A stretch of DNA of 62,000 nt from Gnetum montanum (Eukaryota > Streptophyta > Gnetopsida > Gnetales > Gnetaceae), in assembly GCA_015680685.1 (NCBI GenBank), contig MNCI01028403.1, forward strand, positions 7,706-69,705. Reading direction: 5' to 3'. The notes under the pieces were generated by a model. It was not told the DNA's origin and did not search any database. It saw nothing but the letters and a program-made list of their open reading frames with translations. Below are positions 21,201 through 30,415 of the stretch, one piece after another. Made by a program: the position numbers and the translations under genes. Position 1 is the stretch's first letter. Each line of letters begins with the position of its first letter.

Positions 21201-21947
21201 TTCTTAGAAAATGATATAATCTCTAGATATGGTTACCCTTATGCTTTAGTAGTTGATAATGGGCCCGCCTTCATTTCCATAGAGTTTACAAATTGGGCTA
21301 GAGACCATAACATCATTGTCAAGGCAGTAACCGAATATTACCCACAAGGTAATGGTTTGGTTGAGTCTTCCAACAAAATTATATTAGATGGGATTAAAAA
21401 GTTGGTAGCCCAAAATCCACGAACCTGGCATGAACAATTAAAATGGGCAGTTTGGGTTGATAGGATTCGTTATAAAGAATCGATCAAGACTACGCCATAT
21501 GATTTAGTGTACGAACAAGAACCCATATTGCCAATTAATTTACAAATCCCTACATATCAATTCTTCTTGGACTACTTACCAACTAATGAGCATCTAATAT
21601 CACGAGCATGTGACATTTTAAACTTAGAACTTAAAAGGGTTAAAGCAATCGAAAATATATGTGGTCATCAACAAATTTTCAAGAGATGGTTCGATAAAAA
21701 ATATGCTGCTAAAAATTTTCAAGTAGGTGATCTAGTCCTGAAGAGATATAAAGCGTCTGGTCAGACTGGTCCTCAAACTAAGTTTTCACCTATGTGGTCG
21801 GGCCCATTCCAAATTATAGACATCACCGCCCCTAATGTGTTTAAGATTGCTGATTTGCAAGGATATAGGTTGAACAAGAATTTTAATGCATTTCATTTGA
21901 AATATTTCTACTCAGGTACCCCACGTGGGCATCTGGTAGATTCTTAG
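18267..21947 (+). CDS. pol: Pol of element B: archaeal-type RNase H, RT, RNase H, integrase
   Basis: An open frame of 1226 codons, numbered here from codon 18426. Residues 1-128 form an archaeal-type RNase H with all four acidic residues (D9 in VDGAS, E47 in VEYEA, D71 in YSDSQL, D121 in IPDALA). RT follows, with LRLCIDFRNLN, the catalytic D385 in FLDGY and the YLDD box (D449, D450). The Ty3-type RNase H after RT has lost its first catalytic aspartate (FYLYAFSSYVTAAA). Integrase has the HHCC finger (LHNEGHIGY, CVQCQ), the triad D in ALDFIGVI, D944 in VVDNGPAF and E980 in GLVESSNK with 35 residues between the last two, and a C-terminal GPF module (MWSGPFQIID). All essential activities look intact. 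The usual Tat order puts the archaeal-type RNase H after the Ty3-type one. Here it is first. The frame needs upstream gag-protease sequence for a start codon. Confidence 0.9.
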   Translation, partial: HGGKTFLFGDPPPLGNDTDISEILTNEILEDEPKFDDDHCYLDQRANFLDFTNLNTWILRVDGASSKKGCGAEIMLIPPGEAPILKAINFTQPMTNNMVEYEALIHRIKLAKHYDLSKLKIYSDSQLIVNQANGLFDDKDITMKAYKAYVLELIKEFERVTIENVPREENHIPDALAQMATTLDVPFKRNAWDSEIIIEKVKSYSIPDNISYFQVFVDDGHICKFIFSEGEFNDQGDKSKDVVFLNKISPETTVREALFDDLYTKAPDLSKNNNWQMLAQTETIQVQKGGKQYPVKIGACLHPDERQSFVDLLHEFNDVLAWTYKDLRTFNPLVMTHTIPLRSETKPFRQKLRPVNPKIEIRMKEKIDKLLESKIIYPVRHSCWISNIVPVRKQTGELRLCIDFRNLNTYCIKDNYPLPLMEELLQIVNGAQMYSFLDGYLGYNQILVNKKDQYKTAFTTKWGTFQFAKMPFGLINAGSTFQRAMDKTFEGLIRKCIIIYLDDLTVFSKDRGMHLRDLRNVFMRCRQFGITLNAKKSIFGVQSGKFLGHIVTKEGIAIDPERVNAILEVPYPLSKTDLRAFFGKINFVRRFIPIYAELVRPLNDMLKKDSNMHWTNDRKNAFLAIKEAIIDAPILASPWYENDFYLYAFSSYVTAAAILTQDINDQGERSIAFMSAPLKDAELRYSPIEKQLYAVIKALKKFRYYLLNSKVFVIVPDPTTIALAKLQDPSEKRAKWVMKLQEFDIQWKVAKLVRGTDLAKLIAKASTLENCDTSIDKESIPFHILSINEGNDIPFAPNQLYDPWYGDVKFYLTFHRCPSDLPKYKRKLLISKCSKYPLISGELFRKNFQGIYLKYLNQEQANNAVKQLHNEGHIGYRSLVHKIVRAGYYWPTMINDSYNLVKTCVQCQIFKGKESKSSAPLQPIIETRPFAQWALDFIGVINPLSTTLHKFILTATDYCTRWLEAKATKTVSSREVIRFLENDIISRYGYPYALVVDNGPAFISIEFTNWARDHNIIVKAVTEYYPQGNGLVESSNKIILDGIKKLVAQNPRTWHEQLKWAVWVDRIRYKESIKTTPYDLVYEQEPILPINLQIPTYQFFLDYLPTNEHLISRACDILNLELKRVKAIENICGHQQIFKRWFDKKYAAKNFQVGDLVLKRYKASGQTGPQTKFSPMWSGPFQIIDITAPNVFKIADLQGYRLNKNFNAFHLKYFYSGTPRGHLVDS

Positions 21948-23210
21948 TTGCATGTTTTCTTCCCCTTTTTCATTGCATTTCATATGTATATTATTGCATT
22001 TTCATATTTTGCTTGCATTTTCGTCATTTCTTTCTTAGCATATTGTTTTAATTATTGTGTTCTTCATATGATTTTAATAATCATTGGTCATTTGAGTTAC
22101 TTGATTTTGGGTCATCTTAACACCATTGAAAAATAATGCAGATATGATATAATTTACTATTACTATGATATAATGCTTTAAAATCTACTCTATATTTTAT
22201 ACTGTAACTCTTTTCGATTGATTCCAAGGTTTTAGTTTATTTGTTATGTTTGATTATGGAGCATTTGATTTATACAAACTTATCATGCTATCATCATGAT
22301 CATGTGAGTGTAGGATATGTGATGTTGGAGAGTGGTTAGTCATAATTACTAGGTGACCTTGGAAAATTCTATCCTTTCCTCTCATAAGCCCAAGCCCTCA
22401 GGTATGATGATCCATGGCTATCCTGTGAACAACAGGGTGAAGTGTGTTCATTTCTACTTGAGAACCCTTAGCCACCCAGGAGACCTGCTATGATGCCACC
22501 AATCAAAGGCACATACACGAGGGTTGAACTGCACCATGGGCAAAGTTTCCAAAAGGACCATGCTCTTTGGCAGTGCAGCTAATCGGCCAGACTCGTGTTG
22601 GAATTCCTACCTCAAGAATGAAGTACACCATGAGCAAAGTTTCCTTAAAAAGAAAACAAAACAAAAAAATGAGGTTCGTGTTCATTGGCAGTGTAATAAG
22701 TTCTTGAGTGTGATGGGGTCCAGCAGCAATCCTCACCCTAACATCCATTTTCCGCTTTTAAATTTAAGTTTTTCAAAAAGAGAAAAAAAAAATAAACCAA
22801 CGAAAAATTTGAAAGTTGTGGCTTACTATGATCTAACATGAGTTTTAGCTCATCCTCCTCATTAAGTTTTGTATAAGTCACTTGCTCAATATAGTCTGCA
22901 TACTTTTACTGTAACCTTGTGAGAATATTGAGAACGAGAGCTTAAGTATATATCGATATATACATATATATATAATTACACGTATATATCTATAGATCTT
23001 AGTCTAAATACCAATAAATTAGATTTTAATGGTTGTTTGGATGGCCTATGTCGGTGTCTCTTTTGATTATTTGGTTATTTTGATCATGTTTAGAATATTA
23101 TGGTTTATTTTCAAGTTTGCATTTCTTGTTTTCTGTTGTTGTTTTTGTTTTCCCCATCGTTTGCATCTTCATTTAAAATTCTCTAGTCCTTGAACTTGCA
23201 TGCAATCTAT
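21948..23210 (+). other. 3' non-coding region of element B
   Basis: T-rich after the pol stop. Around 22524-22660 the phrase CACCATGNGCAAAGTTTCC occurs twice about 100 bp apart, suggesting an old tandem duplication. An AT dinucleotide-rich stretch lies at 22948-23000. No coding sequence is recognised. Confidence 0.6.
22948..23000. repeat. Imperfect TA-rich simple repeat
   Basis: Runs of TATATA interrupted by CG and AC steps in the 3' non-coding region of element B. Confidence 0.7.
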
Positions 23211-23225
23211 AGTTAGGGGGCTAAG
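23211..23225 (+). other. Polypurine tract of element B
   Basis: AGTTAGGGGGCTAAG lies directly before the 3' LTR start TGTTGTGACC. Confidence 0.7.
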
Positions 23226-23770
23226 TGTTGTGACCAACTTCACCCATGCTAGGCATAGGGCCTTGTTTGAACCAATTTAATTTATCACAATTTAAAATTT
23301 TAAAATTAAAAATACACTAAAAATAAAAATAAAGTATAAACTTAAACCTTACTTTCTTGTGTTTTATTTTAGGGTGGCTCGTAGTTGACGTGGATAAGGG
23401 TGGCTGCACTTAGGGTTATGTTTCTTCTCCCTATGGCAGCCGCTATAAAACAGGGAAGGAGGATATTTTCAGGGGAGGGAGATTTACTGCGGGCTTCTTT
23501 TGCAGGCAGATCCGGCCCTCCTGCAGCGCCATCCGTTATGTTCGCTTCCTGCAGCGCCTCCTGTTCTATTCCCTTGCATCGCCTGCATCACCATCTTCTA
23601 CCCTGCCACATCGTTGTTTTCGCCTGCAGCGTTGCCACCCCTCTACTTGTCGTGCTACTGTTCCTACCGCTGTTGCTGTCTTCTCCCACCGCCGCTGCTG
23701 TTTTCTGCTGCCATTGCTCCCGATGACGCCCTCTATCTGCCACGCTGACTCGCCCGCTCCCGAGCCTGAC
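23226..23770 (+). repeat. 3' LTR of element B, truncated
   Basis: Starts TGTTGTGACC. A TATA box (CGCTATAAAACAG) at 23444-23450 is followed by GC-rich leader sequence with CTGCAG and GCCGCTGC words. The LTR ends at about 23770, where sequence shared with the LTR of element D starts. The U5 end seen at 15448 is not found here or beyond element D, so this LTR has lost its 3' part. The plus and minus frames through the GC-rich stretch are not genes. Confidence 0.65.
23444..23450 (+). promoter_or_regulatory. TATA box of element B LTR
   Basis: TATAAAA about 220 bp after the LTR start, followed by GC-rich leader. Confidence 0.6.
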
Positions 23771-24067
23771 TTCCATCGATGCAAGCTGTGCTGCACGTTG
23801 GACGGTGCACACTGGGCATACACCCTGGGTGTACATGTTGGGCATATAGGATGCATACTTAGTGGAATTTTGAGCTCGAAATTTGCTGGGTTTGATGCCA
23901 GATGTCTCTGTATTCTTGTGTGGGTCCCAGGGAACTATTTCTTGCTTAGTTTGACTCCGTTTAAAGCTGTCTGTTAGGTCCTCAACCTTCAATCATGCTG
24001 GGGAGCATCATGACTTGGCTTGATTCTGGTTGGAGAAGTACTAAGCTTAGAATTTTGTGATGTTTCA
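23771..24067 (-). repeat. 3' LTR of element D, truncated
   Basis: Starts TGAAACATCACAAAATTC at 24067 and matches 40515-40814 with scattered differences. Similarity stops at GACTTCCATCGATG (23771), where element B sequence begins. Both contain the GCACGCTGG-type words. Confidence 0.75.
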
Positions 24068-24083
24068 TTGGCCCCTCTTTGTT
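24068..24083 (-). other. Polypurine tract of element D
   Basis: The minus strand reads AACAAAGAGGGGCCAA directly before the LTR start TGAAACA. Confidence 0.7.
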
Positions 24084-25411
24084 GATGCTTGGAGGAATCA
24101 ACCCGAGAAGCGTCGACACAGAAGTACAAAACACCACAAGAAACTTGGTAGAATTGTCCTTTGATACCTGGCCAGATGTCATTGCACTGTGTTCAGTAGT
24201 ACATGGGATTGGGGAAATGAAGTTTGTAGCTAGATAGGGAAATGGAAACTATGGGGATTGGGAACTAATCAAGGGATTTGTGCATGGTGAAGGAGATGCT
24301 CTGGTGTGTATACAAGTTGTGTTGATCCTTGTCAATAGCCATTGTCTACTAGACTTGGAACCAAGACACGAGGTGTACGTCCTTTGGCGGAACAAGAATC
24401 TTGTTTAGTGTTTAAGAAGACTTGTTGGTGGAGCGCTAAAGCCATGCAATGTGATGTTACTTGGGCATTTGAGACATGAGTACTTGCTTCCAAGACAACT
24501 GCCTTCCCGCCCGAGGCTTGGATGGGAAGTGCCAAGGGTCTTGTGTCACCTTTTGGATTTGTGCTCCTTTGTTCTTTGTTTTTTTTGTATATATTTTTTT
24601 TGTAGAGCTTTGTTTTGATCTTGAACGCATGCTCAAGTGTTATGTTGTGTGTTGCAACTGCTTAAAAGTGTTGCAGTGTGCAACAATGCGCTCAAAGTTT
24701 TGGGGTGCACTAGGTGTGTCAGGGGAGTAACTAAATAGAGTATGTTGAGGAATAGATGGGGAATGTAACGAGAAATGGGAATGTACTAATAAATAACTGG
24801 ATCAACCTAGTTACATGTGTTAGGAACAATGTGGTACCTTGCTGCTATGACGAAATGCATTCTCGTACGAACACCTCTGAGTCTCATCCTGCAAACACAA
24901 CTCCAAGAAGACAAGAAAACCATGAGTGAGTGGGCAAGCTTAGACTTGAATAGTAGCTGATGAAACAGAGGCACTGGATGAGACTTCAGGCACTAAATAT
25001 GTATGGGAGCAATGTTTTTATGATCAGCCGATGATGAGTGAGGCGGTGGCTCTTGATGAAGTGTGGATGCAGCTACAGACCGAGAGGTTGGAGATGAAGT
25101 TGCCAGTTTATAGTCGTAGCGGACTGTCATGGGTTAGTTTTATGTCATAACCCGTTGGACGTTGCTAGTTTAGCATGGTAGTAGATGGTACATTGCTAAT
25201 TTATAGTCTTGGCGAATTGTGGAGAGGCAAACCAGTTTAGAGTCTTAGAGGATTCTGGCGAACAAAATTATGGCAGTTTAATGTCATACTGGACGGGTGC
25301 GAGTTTAGTGTCATTGCGGATGAACTATGGTATCAGTTTAACTTCATGATGCTAGGACTGTCTGTGGTATTAGTTTACCTTCATGATTCCAGGATGAATT
25401 CATACCTGAGT
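24084..25411 (-). other. 3' non-coding region of element D
   Basis: No coding frame recognised between the integrase stop and the polypurine tract. The integrase-proximal part holds the GTTTA repeat array (25104-25395). Confidence 0.6.
25104..25395. repeat. GTTTA mini-stem repeats, array 1 (after integrase)
   Basis: About nine units of 25-45 bp. On the plus strand each reads AGTTTA, two bases, GTC, four to six bases, GGAC or GGAT. Examples: AGTTTATAGTCGTAGCGGAC, AGTTTAATGTCATACTGGAC, AGTTTAGTGTCATTGCGGAT. The same unit type occurs at 29005-29200 and 34571-34950. Confidence 0.7.
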
Positions 25412-26542
25412 TTATGCGCAAATGTAGAATAGTTTCAAGTACAAGTGGTTGGTCAGGTGTGCAAACTCGTTCCCTTCCATGTTAGCTAGCTTAAATGCTC
25501 CGTTGTCGTATGCTTTGATGACCAGGTAAGGCCCTTCCTAGTTGTCTGAGAATTTGTCTAGGTGTTCTCGAACTACTTTGAGTATAAAATCACCTTCCTT
25601 GATCGGGCGCTTATGAATATCGTGCCGATGGTGCTATTGTTGTTGTTTCTGGTACCATTCGATCTGATCGAGTGTACGTGTGCATTCCTCTTCCAACAAG
25701 TCCAAGTCAACAATGCGCAAGTTATTGTTTTGACCTTCGTCGAGGAGTCTGGAGAGTGTGATCCTTAAAGATGGTACCTACAACTCCAAGGGTAAAACAG
25801 ACTCTGAACCATAAACAAGAATATATGGCATTTTACCTGTGGAAGTCCGATGCGTAGTGCGATAAGCCCATAGTGCGTATACTAACTGTTCATGCCACCA
25901 TCATTTTCTCTGTGTAAGCATCTTTTTGAGCACTGTGATGATGATCTTATTTGTAGCTTCGACTTTTCCATTGCTCTGAGGGTAGTAAGGGGATGAAAAT
26001 GAATGTTTGATCCCTAGGCTTTCACAGAAAGTTCTAGTTTCGGCACTGCTGAACTGTGGCCCATTATCAGTGATGATGTTCATTGGGATGCCAAAGTGGG
26101 TCACAATGTTTTCCAGGATAAAGCTGCATATGTGTTTGGATGTGGTCTTTCTAAGGGGAATAACTTCTACCCATTTCTTGAAATACTCTATTGTGTTTAT
26201 GATAAAGCTATGTCCTACAGAAGATGAGGGAGTTATTTGTTCGATAATTTCTAATCCCCACTTCTGGAAAGGCTAGGTGATTTGCATAGTATGCAACTCA
26301 TTTGATGGAACACGTATCAAATTGCTATGTTTTTGGCAGATACTGCACGTTTTTACCTTGGAGAAAGAATCGTACTCCATGTGTGGCCAATAACAGCCCA
26401 AACGTCTGATTTTTGTTGCCATTGCTTTGGGAGATATGTGCCCTCTGCATAGTCCTTCATGTACTTGCTCGACAATGGTTTGATCCTCAGTGCTACTAAC
26501 GCATGTTAACAAGATGCCTTCATAGGATCGGCGACACAACAT
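25412..26542 (-). pseudogene. Integrase of element D
   Basis: It would insert the cDNA into the genome. The zinc finger (VHEGLCRGHIS and CSICQ) is in the frame 26542-26273. A stop follows, then the catalytic core. The position of the first catalytic aspartate reads GLEIIEQI, so D has become E. The second aspartate (TDNGPQF) and the glutamate (GKVEATNK) are present in the frame 26104-25901. The C-terminal module is recognisable near 25560-25412, with EGPYLVIKAYDNG, and it ends at a TAA at 25412. Stops lie between the pieces. It is inactive by several independent lesions. Confidence 0.8.
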
Positions 26543-26590
26543 GTCACCTACTAATGCATACTGTCAGGAGCATTTTTGTACTTTATCTTT

Positions 26591-27165
26591 TTATGCATTG
26601 GTTAGATGTTGCGATGTTTCACTGTGTAGAATATACTCTTTTATGTCATCATACCATTCTACTGCCTGTGTTGTACTAACGGATGCAATCGGTAATTCAT
26701 CTAGAGTATCAGTTATGGGTTTAGCACAACTGATTATAGAACTAGGCAACGTGTGGAACATGTTTAGCAATATGTTTAGAGCTAACGTGGCATGTGCATC
26801 TACAATGGTGTTATCATTTCTGGAAACATGTTGCACATCTATATTTTCGAATTACGTCAGCAAGTGTTTTATCAAGTCGCAGTATGGTTGTAGATGTAGA
26901 GCTTTATATGTATATATGCCTATGACTTGATTTAGAACTAGCTGTGAATCGCCTCTAACTATGAGTCATGTGATGTCTGAACCTAGTGCTGTCATGAGAC
27001 CTCTACGAAGACCTTCGTATTCTACTATGTTGTTGGTATAATGGAAGTCGAAACGATAAGCAAAGGGTCAGATCTCCTTGGAGGGATAGGTGATGACTGC
27101 AGCAGTGCTTCCCCCTCGAGAGGTGGATGCTCCATCAAAGTTCAAAATGGCATCATAGTCATCGG
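26591..27165 (-). pseudogene. Archaeal-type RNase H of element D
   Basis: The second RNase H, in the usual Tat position between the Ty3-type RNase H and integrase. Hand translation shows FDGAS near 27140, NNIVEYEGL near 27020, GDSQLVLNQVIG near 26950 and RNDNTIVDAHATLA near 26800, so all four acidic positions can still be seen. Two stop codons interrupt the frame. The frame 26836-26591 covers its C-terminal part and the linker toward integrase. Its order relative to RT is the reverse of element B. Confidence 0.75.
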
Positions 27166-27262
27166 GAACTATGTCTATTGCACACCCATTTTCATCAGGG
27201 AACTCTAGCTCTATTGTCTCTTGATCATGTGTTGGTGATGTCATCATTTGAGTTACTATAGA

Positions 27263-27690
27263 TTAACCTTTAACTGATGATTGCGCTATATAGTGTAGGT
27301 CAAACTCAGCTATCATGGCTTTCCAGCGAGCTGTCCTACTTGATTTGTAAATGTTGCTTGTGATAGCTCTGAGCACATTATCCTTACAGATTATGTTTAC
27401 TTGCTGGCGGAAGAGGTAATGTTGCCATTTATTTAAGGAAAAGATAAGGGCTAAGCATGACCTTTCCACCTTGTTGTACTTCTTCTCATGGGCTACTAAT
27501 GCATGGCTTAAGTAATAAATAGGAATTTCGGTCCCATCATCTCGTTTCTGGCAAAGCATAGACGTGATTGATGATATTGACGTGGCAAGGTAGATGTAGA
27601 ACAGTTTATCATTTTGAGGTGGATAAACTATTGGTAGTTGAGCCAATGCCATTTTGATATTGTCAAAAGCTTCCTGGCATTGCAGGGTCC
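27263..27690 (-). pseudogene. Ty3-type RNase H of element D
   Basis: Follows RT after a TAG at 27689. The start of the domain reads YIYLATSISSITSML where active relatives have an aspartate after the YL strand, so the first catalytic residue is lost, as in element B. The later VERSCLALIFSLNKWQHYL and IICKDNVLRAI strands are present. It probably acted as a structural connection between RT and the second RNase H, by analogy with the degenerate RNase H of retroviral RTs. Confidence 0.75.
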
Positions 27691-27691
27691 A

Positions 27692-28960
27692 TTAGAAGTG
27701 TGTATCCTTGCGTAGCAAATGGTTCATGGGTTTCAACTTATTGGTCAATTTTTCTATGAAGTGCCTAATGAACTGTAACCTACCTTGTAGACCTTGAAGT
27801 TTGGTAAGGTTTCTTGGTGGTTGGAAGTTTGTAATAGCCTTGACCTTATTGGGGTCTACTCGAATTCCTGCTTCTGAAACTATGAATCCTAGCATTTTGC
27901 CTGATTTGACACCAAAGACACATTTCTTTGGGTTCAGTCCAAGTTCATATTTTAGACAATGCTTGAGTACCAAGTCCAAGTCCTGTATGTGTTGCTCTTG
28001 TGTGTTTGATTTAACGTCTATATCGTCTACATAATCATTGAGTGAGTGATGGATGTAATCACTAAAGATGAAGGTCATCGCTCGTTGATATGTAGCATCG
28101 GCATTCTTTAAACCGAAGGCCATCATCGTATAACAAAACCTTCCCCATGGTGTCATGAAGGTTGTCCTGAGTTGATGCTCTGGGTTGATCCATATCTAGT
28201 TATATCTCGAAAAGCTATCCATAAAAGACAATAGAGCATGCCCCGCAATTGAGTCAACAAGTTGATCAATGCTTGGTAGCGGGAAGTCATCCTTTATGGT
28301 TGCGATGTTGAGATCTTGGAAGTCTATGCATAAGTGAATTCTTCCATTCTTCTTTGGGACAATAACCATGTTTGACACCATGTCAACATAGTCAATAGAC
28401 CGAATGAAACCAGCTTGATAAAGCTTAGTGATCTCATTGCGAACTGCCAGTGCTACCTTAGGTTTGACCTTGCATGCTTTCTGTTTTACTGGTCTTATCT
28501 TAGGATTGAGTATAATGTTGTGTTGGACAATGCGAGGATCTAGTGCAGGCATGTCATTGTAAGACCAAGCGAACGCCTTTATATTGTCTCGAAGCACATG
28601 TTCTATGTCCTTGGAAAGTTGAGGTTGTAATAGTGTGCTCAATTTTAATATCCTAACTTCACCATCAGGCATAGTTATGGGGATTTCAATCAAAGGATCT
28701 TCAATGATGCTATCAGCTTCTATGTCCAGAGATTTTGTCATACCTTCATAGCTGGCTAATGTTTTTTGCATTGATGCTACAAATGCGTCATCTGTTGATG
28801 GACCTAAGTTGATAGAATTTACATTGATTTCTCTTGTGATCTTTTCGTATGGTCCATCGATGGTCAATGGTGTGAATAGATACTTGTAATCCATCGTGCT
28901 TGCTCTTGCTAATAAACAAGGAGCAAAGTGAGATAGGGGGTCGTCATGCTTTCCAGGCAA
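27692..28960 (-). pseudogene. Reverse transcriptase of element D
   Basis: Two frames, 28960-28196 and 28156-27692, separated by a TAG at 28193 that replaces a conserved glutamine in the SRYNQ motif. Visible RT motifs are VPKKNGRIHLCIDFQDLN, DDFPLPSIDQL, the catalytic aspartate in LSFMDSFSRYN, AFGLKNADATYQRAM and the YVDD box (NDYVDDIDV). The N-terminal part before RT (LPGKHDDPLSHF onward) starts just right of a TGA, close to the array at 29005, so the link to protease is not in this segment. Confidence 0.85.
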
Positions 28961-29004
28961 TGGAAATCATGTGTACGTTTGACTGTGACTAAGGTGTGCA
29001 GTGG

Positions 29005-29200
29005 TAGTTTATCGTCGTACCTGGGCGCATGGAAATGTAAGGCCTTATCAAGCCATCATGGTAGTTTAAGGCCTTACTGGGCCATTCGGTAGTTTAGGGC
29101 CATTTCGGGCCATCATGGCAGTTTAAGGCCTTACCGAGCCAATAGTGGCAATTTAAGGCCTTACCGGGCCAAACTGTGGTTAGTTTATGATGTCTGGTTT
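29005..29200. repeat. GTTTA mini-stem repeats, array 2 (before RT)
   Basis: About six units of about 30 bp reading AGTTTAAGGCC, about five bases, then GGGCC or GAGCC. Here the stem is GGCC with GGCC instead of the GTC with GAC of array 1. The array marks the RT side of the 6-kb cargo block. Confidence 0.75.
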
Positions 29201-29504
29201 GGTTGTATGATTTATACTTCTTATTGAGTGTGAAACTACCAGACTAGGAATATGTACCGAGCCAAAGTTGCTATGCAAGGGAAGATTGCATGTGTGTAGT
29301 ATTTAGCCTAGTATATAGTTCTCTTTACTTTTGGTTTTTCCCATATGTTTTTATATGTATTTGGACTTTCGTTAATTTCTATGTTTATTGAGTTTATTAT
29401 ATTTATTTTGTTTATATGTATTTACATGTACTTTGTATTTTGGTTAACTTTATGTTAATTGAATAAATTATTCAAGGCGCCTTCGGCATGTTTAACGCAA
29501 AGCG

Positions 29505-29512
29505 TATAAATA
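29505..29512 (+). promoter_or_regulatory. TATA box upstream of the cargo gene
   Basis: GCGTATAAATAGG on the plus strand, in the orientation of the cargo gene and opposite to element D. It lies about 0.9 kb upstream of the first recognisable exon. Confidence 0.5.
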
Positions 29513-30087
29513 GGAGTTAGCGTGAACTGCAGAGTAGCTAGGAACATCCCAACATGAACCCCCAAAGCTCTAGTGTGAACCTTCAAAGCTCAAGCGTGAA
29601 CCTATTTTGCAGCGTATGCCGGGGCGAATATTAGGTAACATAGGCAAGGACAGGCGTAGGTACGGCATAGCGGCGGCGTTAAGGGTGATATAGATCGGGT
29701 TGCAGTGAGTTAGGTGGAAGGATTTGGTGAGGCCTTCAGCATGAACGTGTGACGTGAGTGTGCCACGTGAGCATGAGGCTAAGGGTTCAAACCCCAATAT
29801 GCAAGGTCAAAGCGTGAACATAGCGTACAAGGTCGAAACCCCAGTGTGCAAGATGCAGCGTGAACACAAGGCTGAGCATGCATGCGGTGATGGGCAAGGG
29901 CAAGCAAGTAGAAGACCAGGGGAGGAAGGAGCCTACCCTGACCTTCACCTAAGAGAGTGAAGAAATGCTCTAGTATCTTCCTAGACCTACGAGTTCATCA
30001 TGGTTTTGATCAATGAGTAGGTAGGCTCTCATCCTTCGTCAAAATTTGTGTTTTTGCCTACTGTTCCTGTTGGTTTGTCCCATTGTG

Positions 30088-30189
30088 TAGCGTAAATGTT
30101 TCTGTAGCATGAACGTTGTCATAGCATAAATGTTTTCATACTGTAAATGTTTCCATAGCGTAAATGTTTTCATAGCATGAAGGACACGC
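30088..30189 (+). repeat. Six 17-bp tandem repeats
   Basis: Six contiguous 17-bp units starting at 30088, with consensus TAGCGTAAATGTTTTCA and variants TAGCATGAACGTTGTCA and TACTGTAAATGTTTCCA. Confidence 0.85.
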
Positions 30190-30415
30190 TTGGCATGTGG
30201 GGTTTCTGTGCCCATGTTCCAGCGTGCAGGATTCGTATGCCGAGGTTCCAGCGTGCAAGGTCTGCACGTTGGGGTTTTGCAGCGTGCAAGGTCTGCACGC
30301 TGAGCATGAAGGCGAGAAAATAGCTCTTCCAAGTGTTGGTCACTAGGGTGAACTTTATTATATATATGTATTTTTTGTTTCTTGCTGATTTGCTACAGTT
30401 TTCTGAAACTTGCAG

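Larger units (their letters stand above)
15359..23770 (+). mobile_element. Element B: Tat-like Ty3/gypsy retrotransposon
   Basis: Order on the plus strand: LTR end (15448), primer site, leader, gag, protease, archaeal-type RNase H, RT, Ty3-type RNase H, integrase, about 1.3 kb non-coding, polypurine tract, 3' LTR start (23226). The 3' LTR is cut at about 23770, where the LTR of element D begins abruptly. Only the last part of the 5' LTR can be recognised. gag to integrase reads as one ancestral frame broken by four stop codons and one frameshift, all in the first 40 percent. The pol part is open for 1226 codons. Confidence 0.8.
29201..30415 (+). promoter_or_regulatory. Upstream region of the cargo gene
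   Basis: AT-rich to about 29470, then a TATA box (29505-29512) and about 0.9 kb of GC-richer sequence with repeated AGCGTGAAC and AGCGTGCAAGG words and a 17-bp tandem array. A frame at 29754-29960 exists, but I cannot show that it is coding. It may be a first exon or untranslated leader of the gene whose first recognisable exon begins at about 30416. Confidence 0.45.

Noticed and set aside
21948-22136. Plus-strand hydrophobic frame directly after pol of element B
   Set aside because: It arises from a T-rich non-coding stretch; there is no support for a membrane protein.
23385-23992. Several overlapping frames on both strands in the GC-rich stretch
   Set aside because: They lie in the LTR leader of B and the LTR of D. 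The similar minus-strand frame at 40344-40739 is explained by the LTR duplication, not by a conserved protein.
29754-29960. Frame upstream of the cargo gene as a first exon
   Set aside because: It is made of repeated AGCGTGAAC-type words and has no clear donor at its end. It is kept only as possible leader sequence.
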